64,000 bases of DNA, taken from NCBI GenBank assembly GCA_016165875.1, contig JABBOT010000080.1, forward strand, positions 44,753,272 to 44,817,271, in the 5' to 3' direction. The position numbers and the translations under genes were made by a program. Position 1 is the first letter of the stretch; the number at the start of each line of letters is the position of its first letter. The notes beneath the pieces were generated by a model. The model was not told where the DNA came from, made no database searches, and saw only the letters and a list, made by a program, of their open reading frames with translations. Positions 1 to 11,453 of the stretch are shown in pieces. Source of the stretch: Acanthopleura granulata. Taxonomy: Eukaryota; Mollusca; Polyplacophora; Chitonida; Chitonidae.

Positions 1-329
1 AGCGTTTGCCACAGCTTATGGTGAGTTTCACTGTGGTACAGGTACACAGAGTTTATATGTTTCCCACAAGCTGTGATGAGATAACACAGTTTGGTACGGT
101 TGTCTAGTGTTTGTATATTTTCCGAAAGGAATGGTAAGTTTCCCCGGCGTGGTGCGGCTATATAGTGTTCATTGTTTTCCGCAGGTTGTGATGAGTTTAT
201 ACTCAGTGTGGTACCGCTATCTAGTGCCTGTTGTTTTCCACGGTATGTCATGAGTTTACTCAGTGTGATACGGCTGTATAGTGTTCATTGTTTTCCACAG
301 GTTGTGATGAGTTAGCTCAGTGTGGTCAG
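1..329. repeat. ~57-bp minisatellite running up to an exon acceptor
   Basis: About six diverged copies of a unit near 57 bp. Each carries a version of 'tgttttccacag' followed by 'gttgtgatgag' and 'cagtgtggtacggct'. Landmark spacing is 56-59 bp (positions near 16, 73, 130, 186, 243 and 302). The last copy runs into the first visible cathepsin Z exon, and the unit itself has a pyrimidine tract plus AG, like a splice acceptor. The left end lies outside the window. Confidence 0.8.
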
Positions 330-1983
330 ATTCACAGCTGACAAACTACACATTGCGGCGTGTCGGAGACTACGGACAGGTGAGCGGGCGCACCAACATG
401 ATGGCCGAGGTGTTCCAGAATGGACCAATCAGGTAAGTCGTTATAGCGCCATTTGGCAAGGCCCATACCACCAGGATGGACTCAAACTCGGGTCGGCCAT
501 ACTTACTCCGATGAGACGACAACCGTGACATTTTCCATGTGTATTTTGTTTTCTCATATAACAAATAGATGTGGGTGAGGAAGTGAGTCAGTACTAAATC
601 CATGTGGTGGCCCACGTCATATGATTTACAATTCAAATTTAAAACATTGATGTACTACGTTTGATTGATCACAATCGAGCTGTAGAGACAATTTATGATA
701 TGGTAAAGTATGTGGGAACTCCAACCTTTTCCAACCAGGCGCGTTGCATTTAATTCATTTGTCATACTTTCAGTCATAACATGTGGATGCTTACCGTTTA
801 TCTGTATAACGTAAATACTTAACGGACTTTGTTTCTCCTGATTCTGTAGCTTTTTACCTTCTCATCACCTCGACACCTTGTTATCATCATGTGACTTCAT
901 ATCTTCATTTCATCAATAAATCATGTCACCATCGGCAAGGGACGATCATGGTTAACTTAGCTGATAACTTACCCGCATACAGGAAATGAGACAGTACAGT
1001 AGCTATCGACTTATTTCTGTTATTTTCCACCACAATGAGATAACGTCTGTAATTAACTCTGTAATTATCTCCGAACATCGAAAACCTTCAGAGATGGAGA
1101 GACTTGATGCATTCTAAGTGTAAACTCGAAAAAGATTCCGAAAACAGTCTTAAAGTTGGAGAAACTGCTGATATAATACAAATCATAGAGGGCTGTTTCT
1201 GTGCATTTCCCTTGCTACTCAGGGCAATCACATCGTGTCTGTGGCCGGCTGGGGTGTAGACAGCGCATCTGGCTTAGAGAACTGGATCGTCCGGAACTCG
1301 TGGGGGCAGCCCTGGGTAAGTTCATAGTCCTGTTCAAGGGCAAGTTCATGGGCCTGTGCATGTGTAAGTTCATAAGCGGGTTCATAGGTAAGTTCTTGGG
1401 CCTGTGCATGGGTAAGTTCATGGGCCTGTGCATGGGTAAGTTCATAGGCCTGTTCATGGGTAAGTTCATAGGCTTGTTCATGGGTAAGTTCATAGGCATG
1501 TGCTTGGCTTAAGTTGATAGGCCTGTGGAAGGTAAGTTCATATTGGGGAATCGTGTGCGTTTAATTGATGAAGTGGCAATTCCATTCCTTTAAGTTTATT
1601 CTAATGAAATTTGAACAAGAATGACCAGTAGATCATATCTATAGTGAATTATTCCCCAGTGATCATATGTAACAAGTGGCGCCAAGGATTTAGGCTCTCT
1701 TGTCATAAGGCTGTTTTAAGAAAATCTGTTACTTGTATGAAGAGAAACAGGCCTGAATTGTTTTCCATAATATCAGGTTTTCTGAGTTAAATGGCATTTC
1801 TATTGAAATTGGAAAATGGGTGTATGGATTGCCATTAACTGACATGTGTGTTTGTCTGACGATCTTACTCAGGGTGACAATGGATGGTTCAAAATTGTCA
1901 CAAGTTCGTACAAGGAGGAAAAAGAGATGAATATAACCTGGGTATCGAACCAGAGGTGTGGCTTTGGTGACGTCATCCTGTGA
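330..1983 (+). CDS. CTSZ: cathepsin Z (cathepsin X), 3' part, possibly broken
   Basis: Papain-family lysosomal cysteine carboxypeptidase; only the C-terminal part is in the window. Exon a (about 330-432, donor gtaagt) encodes [20 protein letters not shown] and then AEVFQNGPI. Exon b (1223-1315) encodes [11 protein letters not shown] and [12 protein letters not shown], which hold the catalytic His and Asn. Exon c (1873-1983) encodes [14 protein letters not shown] and ends CGFGDVIL, then TGA. All three match cathepsin Z in order. The catalytic Cys would be upstream of the window. Cathepsin Z normally has about 25 residues (CGI...YTGG...) between GPI and NHxVSVAGWG. I find no exon for them in 433-1222, and joining a to b directly (phase 2 to phase 0) shifts the frame. 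The copy may be decayed, or the exon may have been lost in assembly. The family call is firm; intactness is doubtful. Confidence 0.85.
1316..1545 (+). repeat. 24-bp minisatellite repeating a splice donor
   Basis: About nine to ten copies of a 24-bp unit close to 'gtaagttcatgggcctgtgcatgg'-type sequence, starting at the exact donor of the cathepsin Z exon that ends at 1315. Most units restate 'gg|gtaagt', a good donor consensus. In the exon frame, read-through gives V-S-S-stop at once, so use of a downstream copy would truncate the protein. In another frame the array is open and encodes the repeat GKFMGLCM. Confidence 0.9.
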
Positions 1984-3743
1984 CGCGTCGACAGCGACCA
2001 TGACCATAGACAAAGAACGGCATCTGTGCAGTAGAATGGAAGTTGTTCGTTTCTATTGGTATAACTTGAATCTTAGAGTACAATTATAAAATATACAGTA
2101 CTCACGATTATTATTCTCTAGCTGTGATTTCAAGAGTTCAGTATTAACTTAACATAGGGGCGTTTGTTTTATGTCTGTCCAATATGTTTATTGTTAACAA
2201 TTTTTAATTATCTTGGATTCAAAGCTCTGTTAGCATGTAATAACATTATGTTTCATCTACATCCAAGCCAAATCTTGCGTTGTACGGTTTTACAACACAG
2301 AGAAAATAACTTAGAATTTCTCTGTATAATCTGAAAATCGTACTTGATTGGCTATCTCTGTTGGACACGGGTGTATTCGCTGTATTAATATACTTCATGC
2401 ATACAAAAAGGAATTTCAAACCATACAGAGACATATGAAGACGAAGTTTATACTTTATGCAATTACTGTGTACCTTAATTAATATTAAGATATATTAACA
2501 AGAAGCTGAATTAATGTTGTTGGCTGATAACTAGACCGTGTGAAATATACACATGTGCCTATGTAAGAATATTATAGAAAGCAAATCATTGGGTAACGAA
2601 GAGAAGAACGGATCAGAGGGCAGGCTGATTTTACTGTTAGTTCTTCCGATTGATTTTGAATGAAACGAAAAATTTGCGTCCTGAGAATAGTTCTTGACAA
2701 TAAATTACCGTCGAAGCGACGAAAGCACTATGTACTGGCAACTTCTCTTGCTTTACATACCCATCTGTGTAGTTCTCGCACTTTGTTGTGGTTTGGGCCG
2801 TCAGCCAACCAGTAACTAGCCAATGATGGCAGACTCAATCCCATGTTCGGCTCCATGTTTCGGTTACTGCTCAGCCTGACCGCGCGAGGATTGTCAGCTT
2901 AAATGTTGTCTGCTTTTTTCCCTACCAGTACATTGCAACTGCTGTTAATGTTCTTTCACCTGACATTAAACCCAAAATGTATAAATACACAGTCGTCGCT
3001 GCTTTGTGCAAGAATAAACCATATAGAGCACACAGCTTTGACCCGAATTACATTTGGCCTGGAAGTTTGTCCATTGCAGAACGCGGGAGGATCTGCCAAC
3101 GATAAGAGAACGATTGTGCGTTTCCCTCGGGCTCTGCCAAGTTTCCTTCCAACATAATTCTTTCCGCCGTCGGATAAGTGAAATCGTCTTTAGTGTGGAG
3201 TGAAATACCACTTAAAGAAATAAGTAAGGGGCGTGTAAATTGCTACTATTTAGGCATATACAAGAACAGAATAAAATAAGTGAGATAAAATGACAGGAGG
3301 CTTGATATCACCGGAAACGTGTGATCATCACAGCGTTTTCATTGCTCTCGTTTCACTGTCTGTGCTACATACCTTTATATTGAAGTAGCGGAAAACCGGA
3401 TGATATCCATACACAAAGACAATGCATAGACACTACTCTCCTTATGCAGAGGGCCGTAGCCGAAAGGCAGGTTAGGACGGTCCGGTTTAGAGAGACTACA
3501 TAGACGCGTACAGAATCGTTCTTTCAGAGGAGACAACTTTTTCACGGTATGGCAAACAGAAGAGTTATCTCCCTTGTTCCAGGAAATAGAAACCTGATTA
3601 AACCGTGTGATGCGAGTTGACCTACATGTGTTGGTCATGTTGTGCTGTTAGTGGTGGTAGGGAGACCGACAAAGCCGGGGATATAGTTTGAGTGGACTGG
3701 CCAGCGCCTTAATCAGCAGAGAGAGTGCTCAACTGTGTCAGAT
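1984..3743. other. spacer between the cathepsin Z and HPGD genes
   Basis: AT-rich sequence with no coding exon that I recognise. An AATAAA at about 2699 is a possible but distant polyadenylation signal for the cathepsin Z gene. A degraded SINE tail lies near 3115-3217. The rest shows nothing I can name. Confidence 0.5.
3115..3217 (+). mobile_element. degraded SINE tail
   Basis: Contains 'tttccctcgggctctgcc', then 'ccgtcggataagtgaaat' and a degraded 'gtggagtgaaataccactta'. This matches in order the tail of the better copies at 7159-7421 and 38132-38401. The tRNA-like head is missing. Confidence 0.6.
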
Positions 3744-6700
3744 ATGAGTCTTGTTGGAAAGGTTTCGCTCATTACGGGCGGAGCCCAAGGGCTGGGCAAA
3801 ATGTTCGGGGAGAATGTTTTAGAGAAAGGGGCAAAGGTCAGCCTGTGCGGTATTTGACATCTTGTGGTTAGGAGTGTGTCTTAGTAGATCCAATTTAGGC
3901 TTTGTACACAGTTTGTAACAGTCCCTAATTTAGCCCCCAGTTCAATCTCAGTTGTACACAATATGAGCCTACATGTGTATGCCTATACATATAGGCCTAT
4001 ATTATATCCATGTACACGAGGGCCTATAGGGGCTACATGTATATGCGTGGATGAACCACTTGTAGGCCAACGCTCGCGTTAAAATACAGCTTGAATACAT
4101 GGCATATATGTAGACATTCAGACGATGAAATGTGAGAATTTTATGTGTATTTGTACTCACAGATGTATGTGCAAGAGGTCGATCGTTATAATGTTTCAGG
4201 TTTGTGTGGCCGACATCAACGAAATCAAAGGAGAGACAACTGTGAAGGACTTCACGGACCGATTTGGCTGTGGCAGAGCATTGTTTGTTAAATGTGATGT
4301 TACGTCGGAAAGAGATTTTGAAAGTAGGTGACACTCCTATTGATATTTCTTAGAAATTTATTTTTCCTGGCAATACTATCCTTTCACATCTTTATTAAAG
4401 CCTAATTTCGTTCCCTTAATCTAGCACAGCATACGTCTGGGTACAGAACTGTGGCTTACCTCACTACAGTGTGAGAGCTGTAGACACAATGCGGCTCTAG
4501 CCCAGTCCACTGAAACGGTGTTGTACGGCAACATGGCAAGCATCAGTTGGAGAGGAGGCTTACTCGCGTTGTGGAGAAAGATTAGGAGTGTGTGTAAGGT
4601 GTGGTGAATTATTACACACTGAAAGGTTTCACGAAATAGCTTTAGTGAATACAGACGTTTTAATTAATCGACAGGCTTATACTTTCCTTCTTTAGTGTTT
4701 AACCAAGAATTAGTGTCTAAAACTGCTACGGTATGTCACCCGCTCAGTTTCGCGAGGCTTCGCGCTGTAGCTCTCGGTCTAAAAGAATACGAAAATGGAG
4801 GGGTGAAGTTCTGTTTCTTGGGTACGTCCTAGACTATGGTACGTCCTGTACATTGCAATTGTTGATCGTACAAATAACGGTATTTATTCGTCTGTAAATG
4901 AGTATGAGAAATGTTCACAGCAAGGACCTTAAAGCTAAACGCTCGTATTGCCTGTGAAAATAAAAGTTTTACTGGAATTAGGCTGTGTACATTGTGATAA
5001 TTAAAATGGTCATTTCTGCCTTTGTTGGTCACAGATGCCTTCCAAAGGGCGAAATCGGAATACGGGAGAATTGACATAGTATGTAACAATGCTGGGATAG
5101 CCGACGAGGAAAGGTGGCGACGGACTATTGATGTAAACCTGGTAGGAGAGATATCTTTATTTACACTCCATTCCGTGTATCAGTTAACCTGGCACTGTTG
5201 GCGGAGAACACATGTAAACCAAGTCGTGGAAACTGACATTCGCATACATGAACCAACCGTCAACCAAAATTGGCGTTCCGATGGCTAGTGATGTAAATTT
5301 ATTTTATTAATTGGCATGTAACGGCGTGGTGAATAATTGTTCAGTTGTACTTCGGTGATGAGGCTTACGACTGGCTGAATCTAAAACCTCATTGGTCTGG
5401 GGCTGTTAAGTGGATAACTCTTTAGGCCACTTTGCCAGAGACGCATTAAACATAAAATGTCTGCACACATACTGGAATCTAATGAATCAAGGGGTATAGA
5501 GAAGAGAGTTTAACAGCTGTGCATTTTGTGTGTGTGTGTTTCAGGTGAGTGTTATGCAAGGTACCCTATTAGGCATAAAGCACATGCGCAAAGACATAGG
5601 TGGCGAGGGAGGTGTTATCATCAACATTTCCTCTACGGCAGGTAAGTTAGGGTAACCCAGATCATGTTTTATCTCTTATATTGGGGTATATCTCTGATAT
5701 TTGTTATGAAGTTATCAGGCGTGCTTTACTTGTTTCTATTAGGAGTAGTTGAACAGGCTATCCACATTGGCACTGCCTTGCGACGTGTTTTCCAGTTTCA
5801 CCAGAGTGTCATTTAGATCTTGATTATACCTTGATGTGGGAGACACAGTGTGTCTGTTGTTCACTGTCCACAGCTCACTTGTCCGCGTGATATCACCGAA
5901 GCTATTGGAGTTGCAACACCCTCCAAATGTGATGTGAAGCTTCATTTACTTATTTATTAGATGGCTGTTCCACCCCATTCTGAAGAATATTCCACTTATT
6001 TTAAGAGATGTGTTTTATGGATTGAAGATAGTTGAGTGGCTGGAGTAAGCCTTCAGGTTTTGGCATGTCACTGACAACTTTCCCCCCGCTTGATGTGCTG
6101 TTTTTGACAAGCGACAATTTGCATTGTTATAATAAAACTTCCCGTAAAATTACGAGTAGAATTTCCGGCAACATACTGCCAGGTGTCATCACTGTGAAGT
6201 AACGGTGAGAGAAAATTGGTTGATAATTGGGATGGAAATGAATAACGACCAATTTCTAGAATAGCCTCTCCCGTGGGTAGTCTCGGCCGTGCTATCATAA
6301 TGTGAAATATTATGTGAGCCCCATACACATCACGTGTTTGTCGTATTACAGGTGTTGAATTAGTTATTCAACTAAAACCTCGCTCTCTCCATGGTAGCTT
6401 CTGGCTGGCTTCTGCAACTAAAACATATCGCTCATTCGCGAGGGTTCAGCCCATGACCATTTAACGAGGTTAAGTACTTGCTGTCTTTCCGCTCACACTG
6501 GTAAAGGGTAAATCTGCTGCCTGGTAAAGGAGTGCAAGTGTTATTCTCCAGGCTTTATCCAGTTTCCAAAACTCACAACTCTGACGTGGATCACTTAAAT
6601 GAAATATTCTTTAATATGGCATTAAAACCAAGGTGAAAAAATCTCTTTGACAGGTCTGGTGCCGGTTGACTTCTTACCAGCGTATGTTGCCAGTAAGACG

Positions 6701-9700
6701 GCCGTGGTGGCCTATACACGTAGCTGGGCAGTAAGTTTAGATTTAGATCTGAGATGTCGTTCATTCTTCCCAGATTACATTTCAGAAATACAGATCTGAC
6801 TTCTTCTGTTCACTAACCTGGAAGTGGTCTGTTCGAGTATGCTACAAAACATGTCTCTCTTAATCCTGAAGTAATCCAGCTTTAAAATCACCTAGTTATT
6901 CGTAAATTAGAAAGACCATAAAAGGCATCCAAATTTCGCAGACCGCCATATTTGATTGGAGTAGGTTGCACTCGGCATCATCCGGAAAAACGATAAACTC
7001 TTGTAAAAGAAGCATGTCATGGACAAACCTTAACTCCTCAACGAATTTAACTGAAGCGGCCTAAGAGATCACGCTCTAGTTCAGAGGTGTTATAAAATCA
7101 TCACTGTCCATACAGGCTTGTGTTCCCTTATGTAGGGTTCCAACAGTCCTGACACACAGGGGGCCTCCCTGGCTGAGGGGGTAAGCACCGGCGATATGAT
7201 CCCGCGCCGCTCACCAATTGGGTCGCTGTGAGTTCAAGTCCAGCTCATTCTGACTCTCTCTCAAGCCATACGTGGAATGGTCCGCCAGCAACCTGCGGAT
7301 GGTCGTGGGTTTCCCCCGGGCGCTGCCCGGTTTCGTCCCATCATAATGCTTGCCACCTTCGTATAAGTGAAATATTCTTGAGTACGGCGTAAAAAACCAA
7401 TCAAATAAATACATAAATAAAGACATATCTTGTAGGTTGTCTCTTTTGAAGCTACTATTTGAAGGTTAGTAATGTATATGGCGGTATGAGAACGTTGTAA
7501 TATTAGGTGAGTGAGCCAATTACACTGTTGTAGTAGATGAATGTGGAATTTGGATGATGTGATGAACTCCATTGTAGTTCCCCACGTGCATATAAAGTAA
7601 CACATTGTAAAGTGTCATTTGTTGAAGATTCACCCATGCACGTTTATTTTTCGTTAGGAAAGCCCTCTGAATCGTAAAACGGGGATTCGTTTTTGTACTC
7701 TATGTCCGTCTTATGTGCCCGGCACCGATATTATCAAATTGTCGGATATAGATGAGGTACTCGCCTCCAGGTTGAAGAAGGCCGTTAAAGTGATTGGTAT
7801 AATGAGGTGAGGACTGTACATTTAGTGCTTTACTTCTGCCTAACTACCACTTTTGTTGCCTTACTTGCAATTTTGTTAGGTTACCTTCAGTCTTGTTTCC
7901 TTATTTCCACTATTGTTAGGTTACCTTCAGTCTTGTTTCCTTATTTCCACTATTGTTTGGTGACCTTCACTTCCACTGTTCACTTCCACTTTTTTATGTA
8001 ATCTATGCGAACGCATAACATTGAATTATATAGTAATGACAATTTCCCAAGTCTCAAACAGGAAGTTGTTGACCGAAGTACAAGCAATATCTAATAGTTC
8101 TAAAGATGATGTACACATTTAAACTTTCTGGTGTACCGTTTTGCTATATGATCATATTAGAAAGTATTATAGTGCGGAGATGTGAAGCAACATTTCAGTA
8201 AAATGAATTCATCATTTAAAATTGTCAGTTTTTCTCCTCCGCGTGCAGGAATGTTTTGTTGTTTATGTGAGGTTCATTCAGGTTACAATGCCAGATCTGT
8301 CTGTTTGGTTGAGAGGTAAATGATTCAGAGCTCAAATCTTTATGGGTGCTATATATATGTATAAAAAAAAAATTAAGTGTCTTAGCCTCTTTTTGATTGT
8401 TTTCAGAGTGTTAGAGGTGTGATCGCTTTCTTTTTGTTTTTGTGCTGCTTTTGATCTTCACTCGGCCGCCATCTTTTAAAATCATTCATCATCGAAAGCC
8501 GTGTGTGACTGCCATACTCAATAAATATGGCTTCACTCGCTAAATATAGAAGATCAATAACAGTTGAACAGTAGTAGATTTGGATCAACAATTTTTGCAG
8601 CTTTGCCGAATATCCAGACACGATCTCAGATCGGCAGACTGGAGATCAGACCGCGCGGCTTTTAGGACAGCGCGAGGAATGCCAGTGGTTATGTCAAGCG
8701 ACTTAAAGCATTACAAGGAATTAGAACGAAGATGTCATATTCTAGAATGGTCCAGATCCATGCCCATGTGTATCTCCTATAAACAATACAGATCTAAAAG
8801 TAAATCGAAAGTAGTTTTCAACGCGTTAATAGTCACAAGTCAGTAATAACGAAAATTGGACACTGTATAATGTATCAAATTTTGTTGTTGAAGTACTACT
8901 TCAACATTGTGGAGGGGATGCCAAGAGAAAGTTTATAAAGCTCAGTATATCTTATTACATGAATTTTATGAGGTTTATTTGGGTCATCTGAGGTGAAATG
9001 GGTCAGTTTAAATGGGGTTGATCTTGATGGTCATGTTGGTTGCCATGAATGTGAAACACAAAACCGAAGCGTTGTTGTCGCTTACCGCAGTTTGGGTGAA
9101 AGTCCTGGCCTGTAGGCAACAGTGTCAATGTTTATCACTAATTTCCTGATAAAGTGATTGTCATAAAGCGTGTACAACAAAGAGTTGATTTATAAGAGTG
9201 TGAAATTAAGATAGATTTACTTTAGTGTTTTGATCATAAACAAAGGCTAGGCAACAGAATTATCTACATTCCACAAACCTGAGCATTCATCATAGAATAG
9301 ATTTCAGTGCTTTATGCTCTATGTGCATTTCTTCCAGGGTTGCTTCCTCACGTGCACGGTTATTAAGTTACCACTTTTTTGCTTTATTTCCACATTGATC
9401 CACCTTTGTTACTTTACTTTAACTCTTATTACCTCACTGAAGCTGTTATTACCTTACTGCAAGCTTTGTTGCCTTATTTCCAACGTAAACATTTTGGCCT
9501 TAATTCCACTTCCTTCCATTGCTGTTAACTTACATCCACTGTTGTTACCTGACTCCAACTGTTACCTGATGTAAACAGTTGTTCCTAGTTTTGATACCTT
9601 AATCCTACTGTTGTTTCCATACCTTCACTTTTGTCGCCTTACTTCCATTGATTTCGCCTTTCTTTTGTTATTGTTGCCGTGTTTTACTGTTGTCACCTTA

Positions 9701-11297
9701 CTACGCACTGTTGTTTCCTTTCTTCCATTTTTGTCACCTTACTCCCACTGTTGTTTCCTTACGTTCCACTGTGGTTACCGTACTTCCATCGTTGTTACCC
9801 TACTTGGATTGTTGTTACCGTACTTCCACGGTTGTTGTCGTACTTCCATTTTTGTTACCGAACTACCACGGTTGTTATGTTACTCCCATTTTGTCACTGT
9901 GCTTCCACGGCTGTAATGTTACTCCCATTGTTGTAACCTTACACTGTTATCTTACTGTCATTGTTGTTATGTTGCTTTTATTGTTTTACTTCCAGTGCTG
10001 AAGATACGGAAAGTTTTCCAACGTGATCTCTCAGTGAGGCAATGCCAAAGGCTAAATATTAGATATGTGGGAAAGTGTCCTGGGGCGGGTTAAGTGTGTT
10101 AAAAGTCTGGTCACATTTAGGCCTTATTACCAGTCTCTTCTTATTATAATTCCTCTCAAACTTCACGTAAAGCTAAGCCAGGCTTAGCTGCTTTGAAAAT
10201 CTGATAAGGAGACAAGAGAGTGCTATGACACGAAGTAATGTCATGTGCCATGCCAAGTCTGCAACAGTAAAAGTAATAAGGACAGCTGGTTACTTTACGA
10301 AGGGCTCGACTCCCTCCTCACCGCCTCTCTGCTCACCGCCTCTCTCTTCCCCGCCTATCTCCTCACTGCCCCCCCCCCACGCTCACTGCCTCCCCCTCAC
10401 CTCCCCCTCAGTGCCTCCCCCTCACCTCCCGCTCACTGCCTCTCTCCTCACCGCCTTCCCAATCACCGCCTCTCTCCTCACCGCCTCCCTCCTAACCGCC
10501 TCCCTCCTCACCGCCTGCCTCCTCATCACCTCCCTTCTCACCACCTACCCCTCCACCGCCTCCCCGTTATCGCCTTCCTCCTCACCGCCTTCCTCCTCAC
10601 CACCTCCTATGAAGGTGGTCATATCATGGCGCTTCTGTCACGGTGGTCTAATCATGGCGGTTCCATCACATTGGTCATATCAAGGCAGTCCTATCACGGT
10701 GGTCATAGCATGGCGGTCCTATAACGGTGGTCATATCATCTCGGTCCTGTCACGGTGGTCCGTTACATCTACCATGTGACAAGATTGCCCATATGACGCC
10801 ATATAGTGCTGCTTATGTAAGAGGATTACCATGCAACTGAAGATTGACTCTCCGATTGCCTTCACTTGTAGACCTCCGTAAAGTGGGCAATTAAGCTAAT
10901 GCTAAGGACCTCTGATTGGGCATTCCTTCCAGTTTCCTGGCTTACTTCTTATGTGGCCCACTTCACAGCATCTAGCGCTTATACCTCAAAGCATCTAGTG
11001 GCAAGCAAATAAGAAACAGGTACACAACTAATGTATAGCCACCGGCTTGTGTATGACCCTGCGTAACAGTTAACCAGCACAAAACAAGTTACAACCGAAT
11101 GTCATATACCACAAACACTTACTGTGTACTTTTTCGAATACACTGTCTTGCTCTCTTTCTGTTGAATTATTTTCAGACCGGAAGTGGTAGCGGAGGCCTT
11201 TATGGAATTAGTCGAGGACGAACACAACAATGGGGCAGTGCTGTGTGTAACGAAACATCACGGAAAGCAGTACATTCCTCCTCCGCCGAAGTTGTAG
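3744..11297 (+). CDS. HPGD: 15-hydroxyprostaglandin dehydrogenase [NAD(+)]
   Basis: Short-chain dehydrogenase; family members oxidise the 15-hydroxyl of prostaglandins and related oxylipins with NAD, which inactivates them. Seven exons join in phase: 3744-3836, 4200-4323, 5035-5141, 5545-5641, 6654-6730, 7658-7806 and 11177-11297, giving 768 nt and 255 aa (human HPGD has 266). Visible motifs are TGGAQGLG (11-18, cofactor binding), NNAG (90-93), Asn107 in IDVNL, Ser138 in INISS, and Tyr151/Lys155 in YVASK. The N-S-Y-K tetrad has the same numbering as human HPGD. The ATG at 3744 begins [13 protein letters not shown], a normal start for the family. There is no signal peptide. The protein ends PPPPKL, so its last three residues fit a variant peroxisomal PTS1. 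Intron 6 (3.4 kb) is packed with minisatellites. A related SDR remains possible, but HPGD fits best. Confidence 0.92.
7159..7421 (+). mobile_element. tRNA-derived SINE, near full length
   Basis: The head resembles a tRNA: an A-box-like 'tggctgagggggtaagc' and a B-box-like 'gagttcaagtcc'. A conserved body follows ('ggtcgtgggtttcccccgg', 'cataatgcttgcc') and then the tail 'gtacggcgtaaaaaacc' with (aaat)n. It lies inside HPGD intron 5. Other copies occur on both strands across the window. Confidence 0.85.
7820..7990 (+). repeat. pyrimidine-rich minisatellite beside HPGD exon 6
   Basis: Starts within about 15 bases of the exon 6 donor (exon ends 7806). It holds about two near-identical 42-bp units, 'ttgttaggttaccttcag' plus 'tcttgtttccttatttccac', with shorter partial units on both sides. 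The units resemble those in the larger array at 9350-9990 in the same intron. Confidence 0.8.
9350..9990 (+). repeat. ~21-bp pyrimidine-rich minisatellite, intron 6 of HPGD
   Basis: About 28 degenerate units of the type 'ttgttaccttacttccactg' (20-22 bp). The + strand is strongly T/C-rich. It creates overlapping open frames of 85-117 codons in all three forward frames, none of which looks like a real protein. Confidence 0.85.
10305..10612 (+). repeat. 12-bp CT-rich array
   Basis: Roughly 12-bp units such as 'ctcaccgcctcc', with variants 'ctcactgcctcc' and 'ctcaccacctcc', and an internal C9 run near 10370. Being close to a multiple of three it makes long proline/serine/leucine-rich open frames, which I treat as spurious. 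Confidence 0.85.
10613..10765 (+). repeat. ~30-bp minisatellite
   Basis: About five copies of 'catggcggtcctatcacggt' plus 'ggtcatat' (30-31 bp), directly after the CT-rich array and before exon 7 of HPGD. The sequence type changes sharply at 10612/10613. Confidence 0.8.
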
Positions 11298-11453
11298 CTA
11301 AGCGCCATGAAAGCAGTACATTCCTTCTCCCCCGAATTTTTAGCTTAGCACCAAGAAAGCAGTACATCTCCCGTCTCACGAAGTCGTAGTTAAGCGCGAA
11401 GAAAGCTGTGCATCCCCCTTCCCCGAATTCGAATTTGTAGCTAAGCGCGAAGC
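11263..11453 (+). repeat. ~46-bp tandem repeat of the HPGD C-terminal coding end and stop
   Basis: Four units. The first contains the last HPGD codons ([11 protein letters not shown]), the TAG at 11295-11297 and the next bases ('ctaagcgc'). Three diverged copies follow in the 3' UTR, each beginning 'gaaagc' and carrying a TAG followed by 't.aagcgc'-like sequence. The unit length is not a multiple of three. Confidence 0.85.

Noticed and set aside
1201..1512. 103-codon frame with GKFMGLCM repeats
   Set aside because: It is not in the cathepsin Z frame and comes from the 24-bp donor array.
8464..8475. YY1-like 'gccgccatctt' inside HPGD intron 6, and a similar word near 45061
   Set aside because: Short motifs expected by chance in 64 kb, with no supporting promoter features or downstream exon.
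10225..10779. 184-codon proline/serine/leucine-rich open frame
   Set aside because: It consists of the 12-bp and 30-bp repeats inside HPGD intron 6, and other frames are equally open.
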